A stretch of 64,000 nucleotides of DNA from Shimia_B sp038525525 (GTDB taxonomy: Bacteria; Pseudomonadota; Alphaproteobacteria; Rhodobacterales; Rhodobacteraceae). Below are positions 34,586 to 43,779 of the stretch, one piece after another; the first letter of the stretch is position 1; every line of letters begins with the position of its first letter. The stretch is from contig JBCBHO010000003.1 in the NCBI GenBank assembly GCA_038525525.1, positions 62,001 to 126,000 on the forward strand, in the 5' to 3' direction. Position numbers and translations under genes: made by a program. Under the pieces are notes generated by a model. It was not told the DNA's origin. It searched no databases and saw only the letters and a program-made list of their open reading frames with translations.

Positions 34586-35509
34586 TCAGACAAATATCAT
34601 GGAAGAAAGCCGGCGCCGCCCATTGAGCACGACGGGGTCGTTGGGCTTGAGCGCGTCGAAGATCGTGAAGAGCTGCGCCTTGGCCGCGCCGTCATTCCAG
34701 TCCCGGTCGCGGCGGAAGAGCTCGAGGAGCTCGTCCACGGCCCCCGCGGCATCGCCGGTGGCATGCATGGCCTGCGCGAGGTCGAACCGCGCCTGGTGAT
34801 CTTCGGGATTGGCCTCCACGGCCGAGCGCAGCTCGGCCACGGGCCCCGCCCCGGCGGCCTGCCGCGCAAGCTCGAGCTGCGCGCGGGCAGCCTCGAGCTC
34901 GGCGGCGTCGCTGATCTCGGCGGGCGCGCCATTCAGGATCGCCTCCGCTTGGTCGAGATCGCCCAGCGCGAGATGGGACCGCACGAGCCCGCCATAGGCC
35001 GGAGCGTTGGCGCCGTCTTCCTCGAGGATGGCGGCGAAAGTCTGCGCCGCGTCCACGGCGGCGCCTTCCTCCAGCATCTCCTCGGCGGCGGCCACCGCGT
35101 CCGAGAGCCCGCCATCGGCGCTGCCGCCCGCGGCCTGCGCGACCTTCTCGATGAAGGCGTCCACCTCCGAGGGCGGCAGCGCGCCCTGGAAGCCGTCGAT
35201 GGGCTGGCCCTTGTAGAAGGCGTAGACGGTGGGGATCGACTGGATGCGCAGCTGCGCGGCGATGGCCTGGTTCTGGTCGACATCTACCTTGACGAGCTTC
35301 ACCGCGCCCTTCGCCTTCGTCACCGCAGCCTCGAGGGCCGGGGTCAGCGTCTTGCAGGGGCCGCACCACGTGGCCCAGAAATCCACGATGACGGGCACCT
35401 CCTGGGAGGCTTCGACGACGTCGGCCATGAAGGTGGCTTCCGTTCCGTCCTTGATGAGATCGCCCGCTTCGGGGCCTGCGTTGAGCTCGAGCATGTCCGG
35501 CTCCGTCAT
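34586..35509 (-). CDS. Thioredoxin domain protein with TPR tail (YbbN/CnoX-like)
   Basis: 307 residues from MTEPDMLEL. The thioredoxin fold has the active site WCGPC (C49, C52) in VDFWATWCGPCKTLTP and the cis-proline in SIPTVYAF. From about residue 125 the chain is alpha-helical with TPR-like repeats (AQTFAAILEEDGANAPAYGGL, ARFDLAQAMHATGDAAGAVD). E. coli YbbN (CnoX) is a chaperedoxin with the same layout but lacks this full redox motif, so this protein may keep reductase activity. First gene of the operon. Confidence 0.87.
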   Translation of the reverse strand: MTEPDMLELNAGPEAGDLIKDGTEATFMADVVEASQEVPVIVDFWATWCGPCKTLTPALEAAVTKAKGAVKLVKVDVDQNQAIAAQLRIQSIPTVYAFYKGQPIDGFQGALPPSEVDAFIEKVAQAAGGSADGGLSDAVAAAEEMLEEGAAVDAAQTFAAILEEDGANAPAYGGLVRSHLALGDLDQAEAILNGAPAEISDAAELEAARAQLELARQAAGAGPVAELRSAVEANPEDHQARFDLAQAMHATGDAAGAVDELLELFRRDRDWNDGAAKAQLFTIFDALKPNDPVVLNGRRRLSSMIFV

Positions 35510-35732
35510 GTTGGTGTGTCGCGGCACATATGCGCGCGGGCCGCCTGAAAGTGAAGGGCTGGGGCAAAACTGGCGCATTGGCGCGCGAGGGGAACCACCG
35601 CGTTTCGAATTTGAGCACAATTCTACGCATTTTCGGCGGGCATCGGCCATCCGCGCCCATCTCCGCGGACGGAGGTGGACGTGCGCCGACCGCCCCTCAC
35701 GCTACCTTGAGTTGAGTCGCCGGGAGCGCGCC

Positions 35733-36926
35733 ATGCCACTGACCTTCCTGATCATCACCCCAGACAAAATCAATGACGGCCTCGGAGACGAGGATGACGA
35801 CGAAGACGAAGACGAACTGGCCCTGGAAACCAATCCCGGCAACGAGAGCAATGGCGGCGAGGCGGAAGAGGGCGCGCGCATCTCTTTCGACAGTTTCGGC
35901 GATGTCCGCGCCACCATCGAGGGCGACGTCCTCGGCGATGACAACAATTCCACCCTCGCCGCACCCGTCACCATAGGCGGCGAAACCTACGCAGCCGGCA
36001 CGCGAATCGAGACGGACTACTCCTTCATCGCCTTCGACGAGGAGACCGACCAGTATTTCCGGATCAGCCACGTCACCATCGACAACGACTACGTGGGCGC
36101 GATCGTCTCCCGCGGGTTCGACGCCGACAGCGACAGTCTCGGCGACGTCTACACGCCGGGCAACACGCTCAGGCTCGTGGATCCCGACGACGTGTCCGAC
36201 CGGCCGGGATGGGAGGCCTTCGTTTTCGATCCGGACTATTCGACCGGCGAGGACGATATCTACAGCAATGATGTCGACCTCTCGGATGACGGCTCCGTCG
36301 TCGTGTGCTTCACCGCGGGCACCCGCATCGAGCTGCCCGGGGGCGAAGTCACGGCAGTGGAGGCGCTCGGCTCCGGCGATTTCGTCCAAACGCAAAGCGG
36401 GGTGCCGCGGCCCATCCGCTGGATCGCACGGCGCAGGCTGTCCCGCGCCCATCTCGAGGCCAACCCGAAGCTGCGCCCGGTGCGGATCGGGCCCGGCGCG
36501 CTGGGCTGCGGGCTACCCCATCGCTCACTGCGCGTTTCCCTCCAGCACCGGGTGCTCGTTTCCTCCCCCATCGCGCAGCGTATGTTCGACACGCCCTCGG
36601 TGCTCGTTGCCGCGATCCACCTCGTGGGGCTGCCCGGTATCGAGGTCGATACGGACTGCACGGAGGTGGAATACGTGCATTTCCTGCTCGACCAGCACGA
36701 TATCGTCTATGCCGAGGGCGCGCCTTCCGAGAGCCTGTTCACGGGATACGAGGCCCTGCGGGCCGTGGGCCCGGCAGCCCGGGCGGAACTCACCGCGCTC
36801 TTTCCCCATCTCATGGAGCACGCCCCGCCCGCGGCACCCATTCCGCCGGGCAGACGCCAAAAGCGCCTCGTCGCGCGGCACGGAAAGGCGGCGAAGCCCC
36901 TCCTCTCGCGGCGCGACCTGCACTGA
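35733..36926 (+). CDS. Hint-domain protein with acidic N-terminal region
   Basis: 397 residues from MPLTFLIITPDKIND. The first 190 residues are very acidic (DEDDDEDEDELALE near residue 25) and rich in D, E, S and T, as in exported calcium-binding proteins. At C192 a Hint module starts: CFTAGTRIELPGGEVTAVEALGSGDFV, then RPIRWIARRRLS and SLRVSLQHRVLVSS, TEVEYVHFLLDQHDIVYAEG. Hint (hedgehog/intein) domains of this Rhodobacterales type sit at the C-terminus and may self-cleave. There is no classical signal peptide. The function is unknown. Confidence 0.8.
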   Translation: MPLTFLIITPDKINDGLGDEDDDEDEDELALETNPGNESNGGEAEEGARISFDSFGDVRATIEGDVLGDDNNSTLAAPVTIGGETYAAGTRIETDYSFIAFDEETDQYFRISHVTIDNDYVGAIVSRGFDADSDSLGDVYTPGNTLRLVDPDDVSDRPGWEAFVFDPDYSTGEDDIYSNDVDLSDDGSVVVCFTAGTRIELPGGEVTAVEALGSGDFVQTQSGVPRPIRWIARRRLSRAHLEANPKLRPVRIGPGALGCGLPHRSLRVSLQHRVLVSSPIAQRMFDTPSVLVAAIHLVGLPGIEVDTDCTEVEYVHFLLDQHDIVYAEGAPSESLFTGYEALRAVGPAARAELTALFPHLMEHAPPAAPIPPGRRQKRLVARHGKAAKPLLSRRDLH

Positions 36927-37015
36927 GCGCATCTGTGCCGCCGCGCACCCTCGATTTCGACCTTTGACGCTGGAGCCAGTGCTGCGCTACCGCCCCCGAA
37001 ATCGAAGGGGTTTTC

Positions 37016-37780
37016 ATGTATCGTATCAAAGGCTTGTCGCTCGCGTTCGGAGTGGCACTCATGGCTGCGTCAGCCGCTGCTCAGGACATTGCGGGCCTGC
37101 GCGTCGAGCACACAATCCGCAACAACAAACCCCAGACAGTCTCTTCCCCCGTGCGAGAAGGCGATACCGCCCTGGTGTTCCGCGTGGCCGATGGTCAGTG
37201 TGGCCGCTCGCCGGGTGGCTTCAACGATTGTGCCAAAGATCGGGAACGCTCGGAAATCCGTGATCGCGGCAATGTCGCGCTCGACCGGCCCGAATGGTAC
37301 GCGGTGTCGATCCTCATCCCCGCTTCAACGCCGCCCATCGACCCGGCCAACACGAACCTGCTCCAGTTTCAGGACATCAGCGGGTCGGGTGAGGTCACGC
37401 TTGGCCTCAATCTCTACAAGGAGGGGCTCGTTCTCATTCAGTCCGACCCCACCAATCCGCAGACCGATGACATGAACCCCCCGAAGCCGCTCGTGGACAA
37501 GGTGATCGTGCGCGCAGGCCAAAGCCGAAACCGCTGGCTCGACATCAAGGTGGAAGCCGTCTGCTCCACCGGGGCAAATGGCAAGATCAATGTCTGGGTG
37601 GGGGATCGCCTCGTCCACCAGCATAGAGGCCGCAATCTCGTGCGCAACGTGGCGCCCACGATGAAATTCGGCATCTACCGCACCTTCGTGTCACGCTACC
37701 AAGGGTCCGTGCCGACCCAGACCGTGGTCTTCGACCATATCCGGCGGGGCAGGTCCGAGGCGGAGGTGCGACTGCCCTGA
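37016..37780 (+). CDS. Secreted polysaccharide lyase-like protein
   Basis: 254 residues. An N-terminal signal peptide ends at AASAAAQD. The mature chain shows RERSEIRDRG, EWYAVSILIPASTPP, NLLQFQDIS and RNRWLDIKVEAV, the beta-jelly-roll pattern of the heparin lyase I/PL20-like family, which cleaves uronic-acid polysaccharides by beta-elimination. A role in degrading or trimming its own or algal polysaccharide is inferred. It lies between the Hint protein and a secreted phosphoesterase. Confidence 0.65.
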   Translation: MYRIKGLSLAFGVALMAASAAAQDIAGLRVEHTIRNNKPQTVSSPVREGDTALVFRVADGQCGRSPGGFNDCAKDRERSEIRDRGNVALDRPEWYAVSILIPASTPPIDPANTNLLQFQDISGSGEVTLGLNLYKEGLVLIQSDPTNPQTDDMNPPKPLVDKVIVRAGQSRNRWLDIKVEAVCSTGANGKINVWVGDRLVHQHRGRNLVRNVAPTMKFGIYRTFVSRYQGSVPTQTVVFDHIRRGRSEAEVRLP

Positions 37781-37925
37781 TGACCGCAGGCGTCACGCGG
37801 TGCCGACGCGCGCAAAAACGTGCGCTGTCATAAATATGTATGCAAAAATTCACTCGCCTTATGCGAGCAAGTTACCAAGCGCGCTCAGACTCGCCGCCAC
37901 GCAGATAGTGAAGCTGGAGAGCGCC

Positions 37926-39857
37926 ATGACTTTCAAATCTCTATACCTTGCCCCCCTTGCCGTGCTGCTGAGCACGAGCGCGTTGGCCAAGGACACCTCC
38001 TATGTTGGAAGCGTCGAGACGATCGCGGGAGAAGCGGACGCCGCCCGCGGCACCGTCTTCCTCGATGCCAATCGCAACAGCATGCTCGACGAAGGCGAGA
38101 CCGGCATCGCAGGTGTCATGGTTTCGAATGGGCGCGAGGTCGCCACGACGGGCGAGGACGGCACCTATGAGCTGCCGATCTACGACGACATGAACCTCTT
38201 CATCACGAAGCCCGCGGGCTATGCCGCGCCGGTGGACGAATTTCTCGTTCCGCAGTTCAACTACATCCACAAGGTCGCGGGCTCCCCCGATCTGCGCTTT
38301 GGCGGGATCGAGCCCACGGGGCCCATGCCCGCCGCCGTCAACTTCCCACTGGTGGAGGATGACAGCGACCGGGCCGCGTTCGAGTGCCTCGTGTTCGGCG
38401 ACGCGCAGCCGTACTTCAACATGCAGGTGTCCTACGTCCGCGAGACCGCTGGGCACATGCTGGCCGCGCGCGACAACAGCGACACCGAATGCCTGCTCTT
38501 CGAAGGCGACGTGATGGGCGATGACCTGTCGCTCTATCCCCGTTTCAAGCAGATCATCGCCGTGGGCGACACGCCGCAATACTACGTGGCCGGAAACCAC
38601 GACCTCGATTTCGACGCCGAGGACGACCAGCATTCCTTCGACACGTTCCGCCGCGAATGGGGGCCGGAATACTACTCCTTCGACATCGGCAACGTTCATT
38701 TCGTGACGCTCGACAACGTGCGCTACCCCTGCAACGGCGTCGACCCGCACCCGTTCTGCGCGGCCGATGCACGCCCCACCTACAATGGTATCGTCACCGG
38801 GCGGCAGTTGGAGTGGCTGGCCAACGACCTGGCCAACGTACCCGAGGACAAGCTCATCGTTCTCAACGCGCATATCCCGTTCCAGACCTTCACGGACAAC
38901 ACCGCTGCCAAGCACCAGACGGATAACCTCGCCGATCTGGTGGCGGTGCTGGGCGACCGGCCCGTGCTCGGCCTCTCCGGCCACACGCACACGACCGAGA
39001 ATATCCTGACCGGAGAATACTACGAGGGCTGGGAGGAGAATACCGGCGTGGGCCCCGCGCCCTTCCACCAGATCGTGACCGGGGCGCTATCGGGCTCTTG
39101 GTGGTCGGGCAGCCTCAACGACGATCTCGTGCCGGGAGCGAACCAGCGGCTGGGCTCCCCCCGCGGGTTCTACGCCATCTCTTTTGACGGCTCGGATTAC
39201 GTCGAGGATTTCAAGTCCTTCACCCACTCCCACGAGGAGCAGTTCCACGTTTCCTTCAACTCGCCGCGCTACCGCGACTGGGCACAGAGCCTCGTCGATT
39301 ACGTGGAGCTCTACGGGGGGAACCGCGGCGACGTGATGCCGCCCGTGAGCCTCAACGACATGGGCGACGTGAACATGCTCACCCGCGCCGATCTCGAGGG
39401 CGGCACGCGGGCGGTCGTCAACGTCTGGAACGGCACGACCGAAAGCGAGGTCATGCTCTTCATCAATGGCGGGCAGGGCTTCTTGGCCACGCGCACCCAG
39501 GCGGGCGAGGGCGAGGCGAAGCTCCGCTCCATCGAGGCCTCGGACCCTTACGCCATCTTCCGACAGTTCTCGGACACGCGGCGTGCCATGGCCTCGGCCA
39601 CGGGCAATAATGGCTACGAAATGTTCCAGGGCTCGATCTGGGAAGGCGCGGCAGGCCCTCTCGACAGCTGGCTCTGGACGAACTCCTCCCAGCATCTGTG
39701 GACGGTGGAGCTACCCTCGGATCTGCCCGCGGGCATCCACAGCCTCACCGTGATGGTCACCGACCGCCATGGGCGCAGCTTCACCGATACGATGGCCTTC
39801 GAAATCGTGGAGGAGATCCCCGACATGGGCTGGCAGGAAGCCTTCTGGGAGGACTGA
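37926..39857 (+). CDS. Secreted calcineurin-like metallophosphoesterase with flanking N and C domains
   Basis: 643 residues from MTFKSLYLAPL, a signal peptide ending near ALAKD. Residues about 35-110 form an SdrD/CnaB-like beta domain (GTVFLDANRNSMLDEGETGIAGVMVSNGR is its head). The phosphoesterase core holds VFGDAQPY, FEGDVMGDD, VAGNHDLDF, LNAHIPF and LSGHTHT, which supply the dinuclear metal ligands. A C-terminal beta domain follows from about 440. The substrate of these MetallophosN/MetallophosC proteins is not established; extracellular phosphate scavenging is plausible. A strong terminator follows. Confidence 0.85.
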   Translation: MTFKSLYLAPLAVLLSTSALAKDTSYVGSVETIAGEADAARGTVFLDANRNSMLDEGETGIAGVMVSNGREVATTGEDGTYELPIYDDMNLFITKPAGYAAPVDEFLVPQFNYIHKVAGSPDLRFGGIEPTGPMPAAVNFPLVEDDSDRAAFECLVFGDAQPYFNMQVSYVRETAGHMLAARDNSDTECLLFEGDVMGDDLSLYPRFKQIIAVGDTPQYYVAGNHDLDFDAEDDQHSFDTFRREWGPEYYSFDIGNVHFVTLDNVRYPCNGVDPHPFCAADARPTYNGIVTGRQLEWLANDLANVPEDKLIVLNAHIPFQTFTDNTAAKHQTDNLADLVAVLGDRPVLGLSGHTHTTENILTGEYYEGWEENTGVGPAPFHQIVTGALSGSWWSGSLNDDLVPGANQRLGSPRGFYAISFDGSDYVEDFKSFTHSHEEQFHVSFNSPRYRDWAQSLVDYVELYGGNRGDVMPPVSLNDMGDVNMLTRADLEGGTRAVVNVWNGTTESEVMLFINGGQGFLATRTQAGEGEAKLRSIEASDPYAIFRQFSDTRRAMASATGNNGYEMFQGSIWEGAAGPLDSWLWTNSSQHLWTVELPSDLPAGIHSLTVMVTDRHGRSFTDTMAFEIVEEIPDMGWQEAFWED

Positions 39858-39878
39858 TCCTTTCCCGACAGATACAAA

Positions 39879-39910
39879 CGGGGCCCATCGCGGGCCCCGT
39901 TTTCTTTTTT
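39879..39910 (+). terminator. Rho-independent terminator of the phosphoesterase gene
   Basis: CGGGGCCC (39879-39886) pairs with GGGCCCCG (39892-39899) over a 5-base loop, followed by TTTTCTTTTTT. A textbook intrinsic terminator, placed 21 bases after the stop and just before the convergent xthA stop. Confidence 0.92.
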
Positions 39911-39914
39911 CGGG

Positions 39915-40703
39915 TCAGAGATCGAAGGTCGCGAAAACCGGCGCGTGATCGGAGGGCTGCTCCCACCCGCGCACGTCGCGCAGGATGCGGGAGCCAGAGG
40001 CCGCCCCCGCGATGTCGGGGGTGGCCCAGACATGATCGAGCCTGCGGCCCTTGTCGCTCTCGGACCAGTTGGGCGAACGGTAGGACCACCAGCTGTAGAG
40101 CTGCCCCTCGGGGATGTCAGCGCGCGTGACATCGACCCAGCCGCCCGCCTCCCGCGCGGCCTCCATGTGCTCCACCTCGATGGGCGTGTGCGAGACCACC
40201 TTCAGGAGCTGCTTGTGGCTCCAGACATCGTCCTCCCGCGGCGCGATGTTGAGATCGCCCACGAGGATCGACTTCGCGGGCGTCTCGGCCTCCCACATCT
40301 CGCGCATCTCGGTGAGGTAGCGCAGCTTCTGGTCGAACTTCTCGTTCTTCTTGCGGTCAGGCACGTCGCCGCCCGCGGGCACGTAATGATTGTGGATCAC
40401 CACCCCGTTCTCCAGTCGCGCGGCCACGTGCCGGGCATGGCCCAGCGCGGCCAGATCGAGCGATCCGGCATCTTCCAGGGGCTGCTTTGACAAGATCGCC
40501 ACGCCGTTATAGCCCTTCTGCCCGCGCGCCACGCAGTGCGCGTAGCCCGCGGCCTCAAAGGCCTCGAGGGGGATCTTCTCCACCGGGCTCTTGCACTCCT
40601 GCAGGCAAAGCACGTCAGGGGCCTCCTCCGTCATGAGCTTGACCACGAGATCGGCGCGCAGCCGCACCGAGTTGATGTTCCAGGTGGCCAGGGTGAAGGG
40701 CAT
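39915..40703 (-). CDS. xthA: Exodeoxyribonuclease III
   Basis: 262 residues of the exonuclease III/AP endonuclease family. TWNINSVRLR, LCLQECK, KGYNGVAILSK, VGDLNIAP, RRLDHVWATPDI and PSDHAPVFA are the conserved metal-binding and catalytic segments. The enzyme repairs abasic sites and removes 3' blocks. The start MPFTLATWNINSVR is standard for the family. Single gene. Confidence 0.93.
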   Translation of the reverse strand: MPFTLATWNINSVRLRADLVVKLMTEEAPDVLCLQECKSPVEKIPLEAFEAAGYAHCVARGQKGYNGVAILSKQPLEDAGSLDLAALGHARHVAARLENGVVIHNHYVPAGGDVPDRKKNEKFDQKLRYLTEMREMWEAETPAKSILVGDLNIAPREDDVWSHKQLLKVVSHTPIEVEHMEAAREAGGWVDVTRADIPEGQLYSWWSYRSPNWSESDKGRRLDHVWATPDIAGAASGSRILRDVRGWEQPSDHAPVFATFDL

Positions 40704-40800
40704 GGACAGGGTCCCGCGATGGTGGATGACGGCTCCGCTCTAACCGCTTTCGCAGCCGGGAGCACCCGGAGATGTACGCCGCGCGCCGCCGGAAGAAAGC

Positions 40801-41211
40801 CTAGGGCGCACTCACCTCGTGAACCTCGATCACGTTGCCGTCGGGATCGTAGAAAAAGATCTGCGCCCAGCCCGCCACGGCCGTATGGCCCCAATCCGCA
40901 TAGGGGATGCCTTGCGTCTCGAGATGTGCCTTGAAGGCGGCGAGATCGTCCGTGCGGTAGGCGATATGCCCGCGCGAGAGCGGGTTGAGATGCGAGCCCG
41001 TCTTGAAGGCCGCGTGCACGTCCTTCCGCGCCAAATGCGTCTGCACCGCCCCGTCGGTCACAAAGGCCACGTCGCCGTCATAGCCCTTTGTCTTGTCGAG
41101 CGTGGGTAGGCCATCGGTCTCCCGGGCAAGGCCCAGCACATCCCGGTAGAAGGCGTCCATCTCCTCAACCTTATCGGTGGAGAGGTTGATATGGTGCAGC
41201 GTGAGTTTCAT
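40801..41211 (-). CDS. VOC family (glyoxalase/dioxygenase fold) protein
   Basis: 136 residues with two beta-alpha-beta-beta-beta halves. LTLHHINLSTDKVEEMDAFYRDVLGL, SRGHIAYRTDDLAAFKAHLE and FFYDPDGNVIEVHEV give histidine and glutamate metal ligands at the usual places. VOC proteins include glyoxalase I, fosfomycin resistance proteins and dioxygenases; the reaction here is not assignable. Confidence 0.85.
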   Translation of the reverse strand: MKLTLHHINLSTDKVEEMDAFYRDVLGLARETDGLPTLDKTKGYDGDVAFVTDGAVQTHLARKDVHAAFKTGSHLNPLSRGHIAYRTDDLAAFKAHLETQGIPYADWGHTAVAGWAQIFFYDPDGNVIEVHEVSAP

Positions 41212-41242
41212 GGGCGGAGGCTAGGCCGCGCGCCGCGTCATT

Positions 41243-42733
41243 TCAATCTTGGGACAGGCGCCAGGCGGCCTGCATGAGATCGCGTGGCGCGCCCCGTCGG
41301 AGTGCGGCCTCGGCAAAGAGCGCCTCGGCGCGGGTCTCCAGCTCGGCGTCCCCCGCGCGGGCGGCGAGGGTGGCGACTTGCGGCAGGCGGCGCAAAGCGT
41401 CCCGCCCGCGCCAGCTTTCCATCGTCTCGCCCGCCCAGGGGAGTACCTTGGATTGCAAGGCCGTGCGCATGGGCTCTGGAGCCCGGATCGCGAGACGAAG
41501 CTCGATATCGCGCAGGGCCTCGGCGCCCAGTCCGCGGGCGGCTTGGGCAGTTATCCGGTCTCGCGCTTTCTGCGGCAAAGGCTCCGACAGAACGCGCTCC
41601 CAGGCGTTTGCGTCACGCGTGACTTTCAGGCGTAGAAGAGCGGTATCCACATCGCCCAGCTTCACCAGGAGGGTTGCGAGTGGCACGGCAGAGTCGACGC
41701 TTAGCCTGCGGTTCCCGAAGCTCTCGAGAGCGCGGGCCAAGGCGGCGCGAACTTCGGGTGCGGGTGCGCCTGTTTCTTGGAGCGCAGCAGCCGCCGCGAG
41801 ATGCATGTCGCTTGGCAGAAATGTCACGCGCGTCCGAGCTGCAATATCGAAGTCCCGCGCGAAGCGAAGCGCGAGGTCTGGTTCACCCACGTCGAGCGCG
41901 GCCCCGACCACCCGGGTGAGATGATCCCGGTCGGGCCATGGCCCATCGTCGCGCGCCATCCGGAAGGCACGGGTCAGGTAGCTCTCACGCGCTTCGGGCG
42001 TCGGAGCAGCGCGCGCCGCGTTGAGAAGTGCGAAGACGCTCGTCTTGCCCGCGCGCTCGATCACCTCGAGGACGCGCGCGACCCCGATGGCCTGCATCGT
42101 TTCCGCCGAGATCCGCATGACCGAGATCTGCGTGCCCTCGCCGCCTTCTGCGTACACGGCCTCTAGAAGCGCAAAGGCACGGTCAGCGTGCCCGAGCTCG
42201 GCAAAGACTTTCGCGGCCTCGAGCCGCGTCTGAGCGGAAACCGGCCCGGCCCCTTCGGACATGCTCAGAGCCAAGGCCGCGCGGGCGGCGCGGCGGTCCG
42301 ACTCCGGGAGCTGGGCAGGCGCGGGCCGGAGCCCCGCATAGGCAGGGCCAGAGGTCAGAAGGCCGGACAGGTGCACCAGCGCGAGCGCATCGGGTGGCGG
42401 ATTGCCCGTGATCTGCGCCTCGAGCGGCGTGCCGTCTTGAAGCGCGCGCCAGGTCTCCACGGCCCAGAGCAGGGAAAAGCGCGAACGCCGAGAGGCGTCG
42501 GACTGCCAGCTGTAATCTTCTGCCACGACAGAGCGTGCGGCCTTGGCCCGACCTAGAAACGCCAACTGTGCGGCGATCTGATTGATGCGTTGGGGTCGGG
42601 TCGCCGCGGGCAACGCCGCAAGCGCCTCGTCGACCAAGCAGTCAACATTCGCCTCCGCGCAGGGCCGCTCCCTGGCCAATAGCGCGAACGCGACCGCCAG
42701 AATGGCGCAGACCCCGATCAGCCAAATACGCAT
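41243..42733 (-). CDS. Membrane-anchored helical-repeat protein, function unknown
   Basis: 496 residues from MRIWLIGVCAILAVAFALLA, a signal anchor or uncleaved signal. A short segment with two cysteines (RPCAEANVDCLVDEAL) follows, and the rest is a long series of alpha-helical hairpins such as RLEAAKVFAELGHADRAFALLEAVY, which look like TPR/SEL1-type scaffold repeats. No catalytic motif is seen. It probably is a periplasmic scaffold. The first candidate small RNA terminates 26 bases before its start. Confidence 0.55.
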   Translation of the reverse strand: MRIWLIGVCAILAVAFALLARERPCAEANVDCLVDEALAALPAATRPQRINQIAAQLAFLGRAKAARSVVAEDYSWQSDASRRSRFSLLWAVETWRALQDGTPLEAQITGNPPPDALALVHLSGLLTSGPAYAGLRPAPAQLPESDRRAARAALALSMSEGAGPVSAQTRLEAAKVFAELGHADRAFALLEAVYAEGGEGTQISVMRISAETMQAIGVARVLEVIERAGKTSVFALLNAARAAPTPEARESYLTRAFRMARDDGPWPDRDHLTRVVGAALDVGEPDLALRFARDFDIAARTRVTFLPSDMHLAAAAALQETGAPAPEVRAALARALESFGNRRLSVDSAVPLATLLVKLGDVDTALLRLKVTRDANAWERVLSEPLPQKARDRITAQAARGLGAEALRDIELRLAIRAPEPMRTALQSKVLPWAGETMESWRGRDALRRLPQVATLAARAGDAELETRAEALFAEAALRRGAPRDLMQAAWRLSQD

Positions 42734-42759
42734 CGTTTTGCTCGTATCACGCTGCAGCC

Positions 42760-42835
42760 AAAAAAAACCCGGACCAAAAGGCCCGGGCAAGTCCAACAGG
42801 GAGGTTGCCGGCCATAACCCGGGCCGACGCGGGAT
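42760..42835 (-). ncRNA. Candidate small RNA or 3'-UTR RNA, copy 1
   Basis: Read on the minus strand: a 7-bp stem (42822-42828 with 42807-42813, GTCGGCC/GGCCGGC, one G-U) closes the loop CGGGTTAT. Next comes an unpaired stretch with CCTCCCTGTTGGACTT. An 8-bp terminator stem with TTTT loop follows, and then a run of eight T (42767-42760). The 24 bases 42781-42804 are identical to copy 2 at 43801-43824. The palindrome CTGAGCGCTCAG (42840-42851) lies just upstream. It may be a free sRNA or be cut from the methyltransferase 3' UTR. CCUCCC could pair with Shine-Dalgarno sequences. Function is inferred. Confidence 0.6.
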
Positions 42836-42928
42836 TCGTCTGAGCGCTCAGCTTCGCGCCCAGTCCTTAAAATATGATGAAAAACTTGGGCAACGGCGCG
42901 CCGGAAGCAGGGAGAGGGCGCGGTTTTA

Positions 42929-43729
42929 TCAGGGCTTCACGGCGATGGCGGTGGCGAAGGGCTGAAATCCGTAGAACCGCCCGCGCGCCGTGCGATCGTG
43001 CATCTCGGCGGCGAGCGCCTCCGCAAGCCCAGCCCCGATATCGCCCCGCGCGACCATGAGTTTCGTGGTCTCCACGACCCAGGGCAGGAGCTTTTCGCCC
43101 TCGGTCACTGTGCGGGCCGTCACGGTGAAGTGGCGGATTTCAAAGCCCGCCGCGATCAGCAGCGCGCGCAGCTTTGCCACGAGATCCGGATCGGTGACGA
43201 ATTCCCGCACGAAGGCCCGCGCGCAGGCATCGAGCGGGTCATCGGGGAAGCTGCCCAACGCGGCCTTTGAGAAATCGCAGTCGCATACGACGAGCGTGCC
43301 GCCGGGCTTGAGCACCCGACGCGCCTCCGCGATCAATGCTTCGGGCGCGGTGACATGGGTGAGCACCGTATGGAGGACGGCGTGGTCGGCGGCACCGGCA
43401 TCGAGCGGAAGCGCTGCGCCGTCTGCCTGCTCGAAGTGCAGGTTGCCCACGCCCTCGGCCCGCGTCTTCGCCTCGGCCACGAAGCCCGCCGAGGGCTCAT
43501 AGCCCATCACGCGCGCCGGGGCTGCCCGGGCCGCGATCCGGCGCGAGATCGCACCCGCCCCCGCGCCGATCTCCACGGTGAGCGTGTCCTCTCCAAAATC
43601 GAGCTGGTCGAGATAATCCGCCACGATCCGCTCCATCGTCGGATCGGATTGGCGCATCTCCATGCTCTCGGCGAAGGCGGCGATGAAGTCCGCCCCCGCG
43701 GCGTCCACGTCCTGAAACGGATCTGCCAT
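42929..43729 (-). CDS. Class I SAM-dependent methyltransferase
   Basis: 266 residues from MADPFQDVDAAG. TVEIGAGAGAISRRIA is motif I and VMGYEPSAGFVAEAK motif II, followed by VLHTVLTHV and RRVLKPGGTLVVCDCDF. The layout fits small-molecule methyltransferases related to UbiE/arsenite-type enzymes; the substrate is unknown. It lies between the two RNA candidates, with the response regulator gene upstream on the same strand. Confidence 0.8.
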   Translation of the reverse strand: MADPFQDVDAAGADFIAAFAESMEMRQSDPTMERIVADYLDQLDFGEDTLTVEIGAGAGAISRRIAARAAPARVMGYEPSAGFVAEAKTRAEGVGNLHFEQADGAALPLDAGAADHAVLHTVLTHVTAPEALIAEARRVLKPGGTLVVCDCDFSKAALGSFPDDPLDACARAFVREFVTDPDLVAKLRALLIAAGFEIRHFTVTARTVTEGEKLLPWVVETTKLMVARGDIGAGLAEALAAEMHDRTARGRFYGFQPFATAIAVKP

Positions 43730-43779
43730 CTCAACTACCCCCCGGTGGCAAGATACCACGGGAAGCGCACCGGACGGGC

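Noticed and set aside
42741..42928. Short peptides starting MDLPG that extend the downstream genes upstream through the RNA candidates
   Set aside because: The similar N-terminal peptides arise because both frames cross the duplicated RNA element and its terminator; conserved gene starts lie further downstream.
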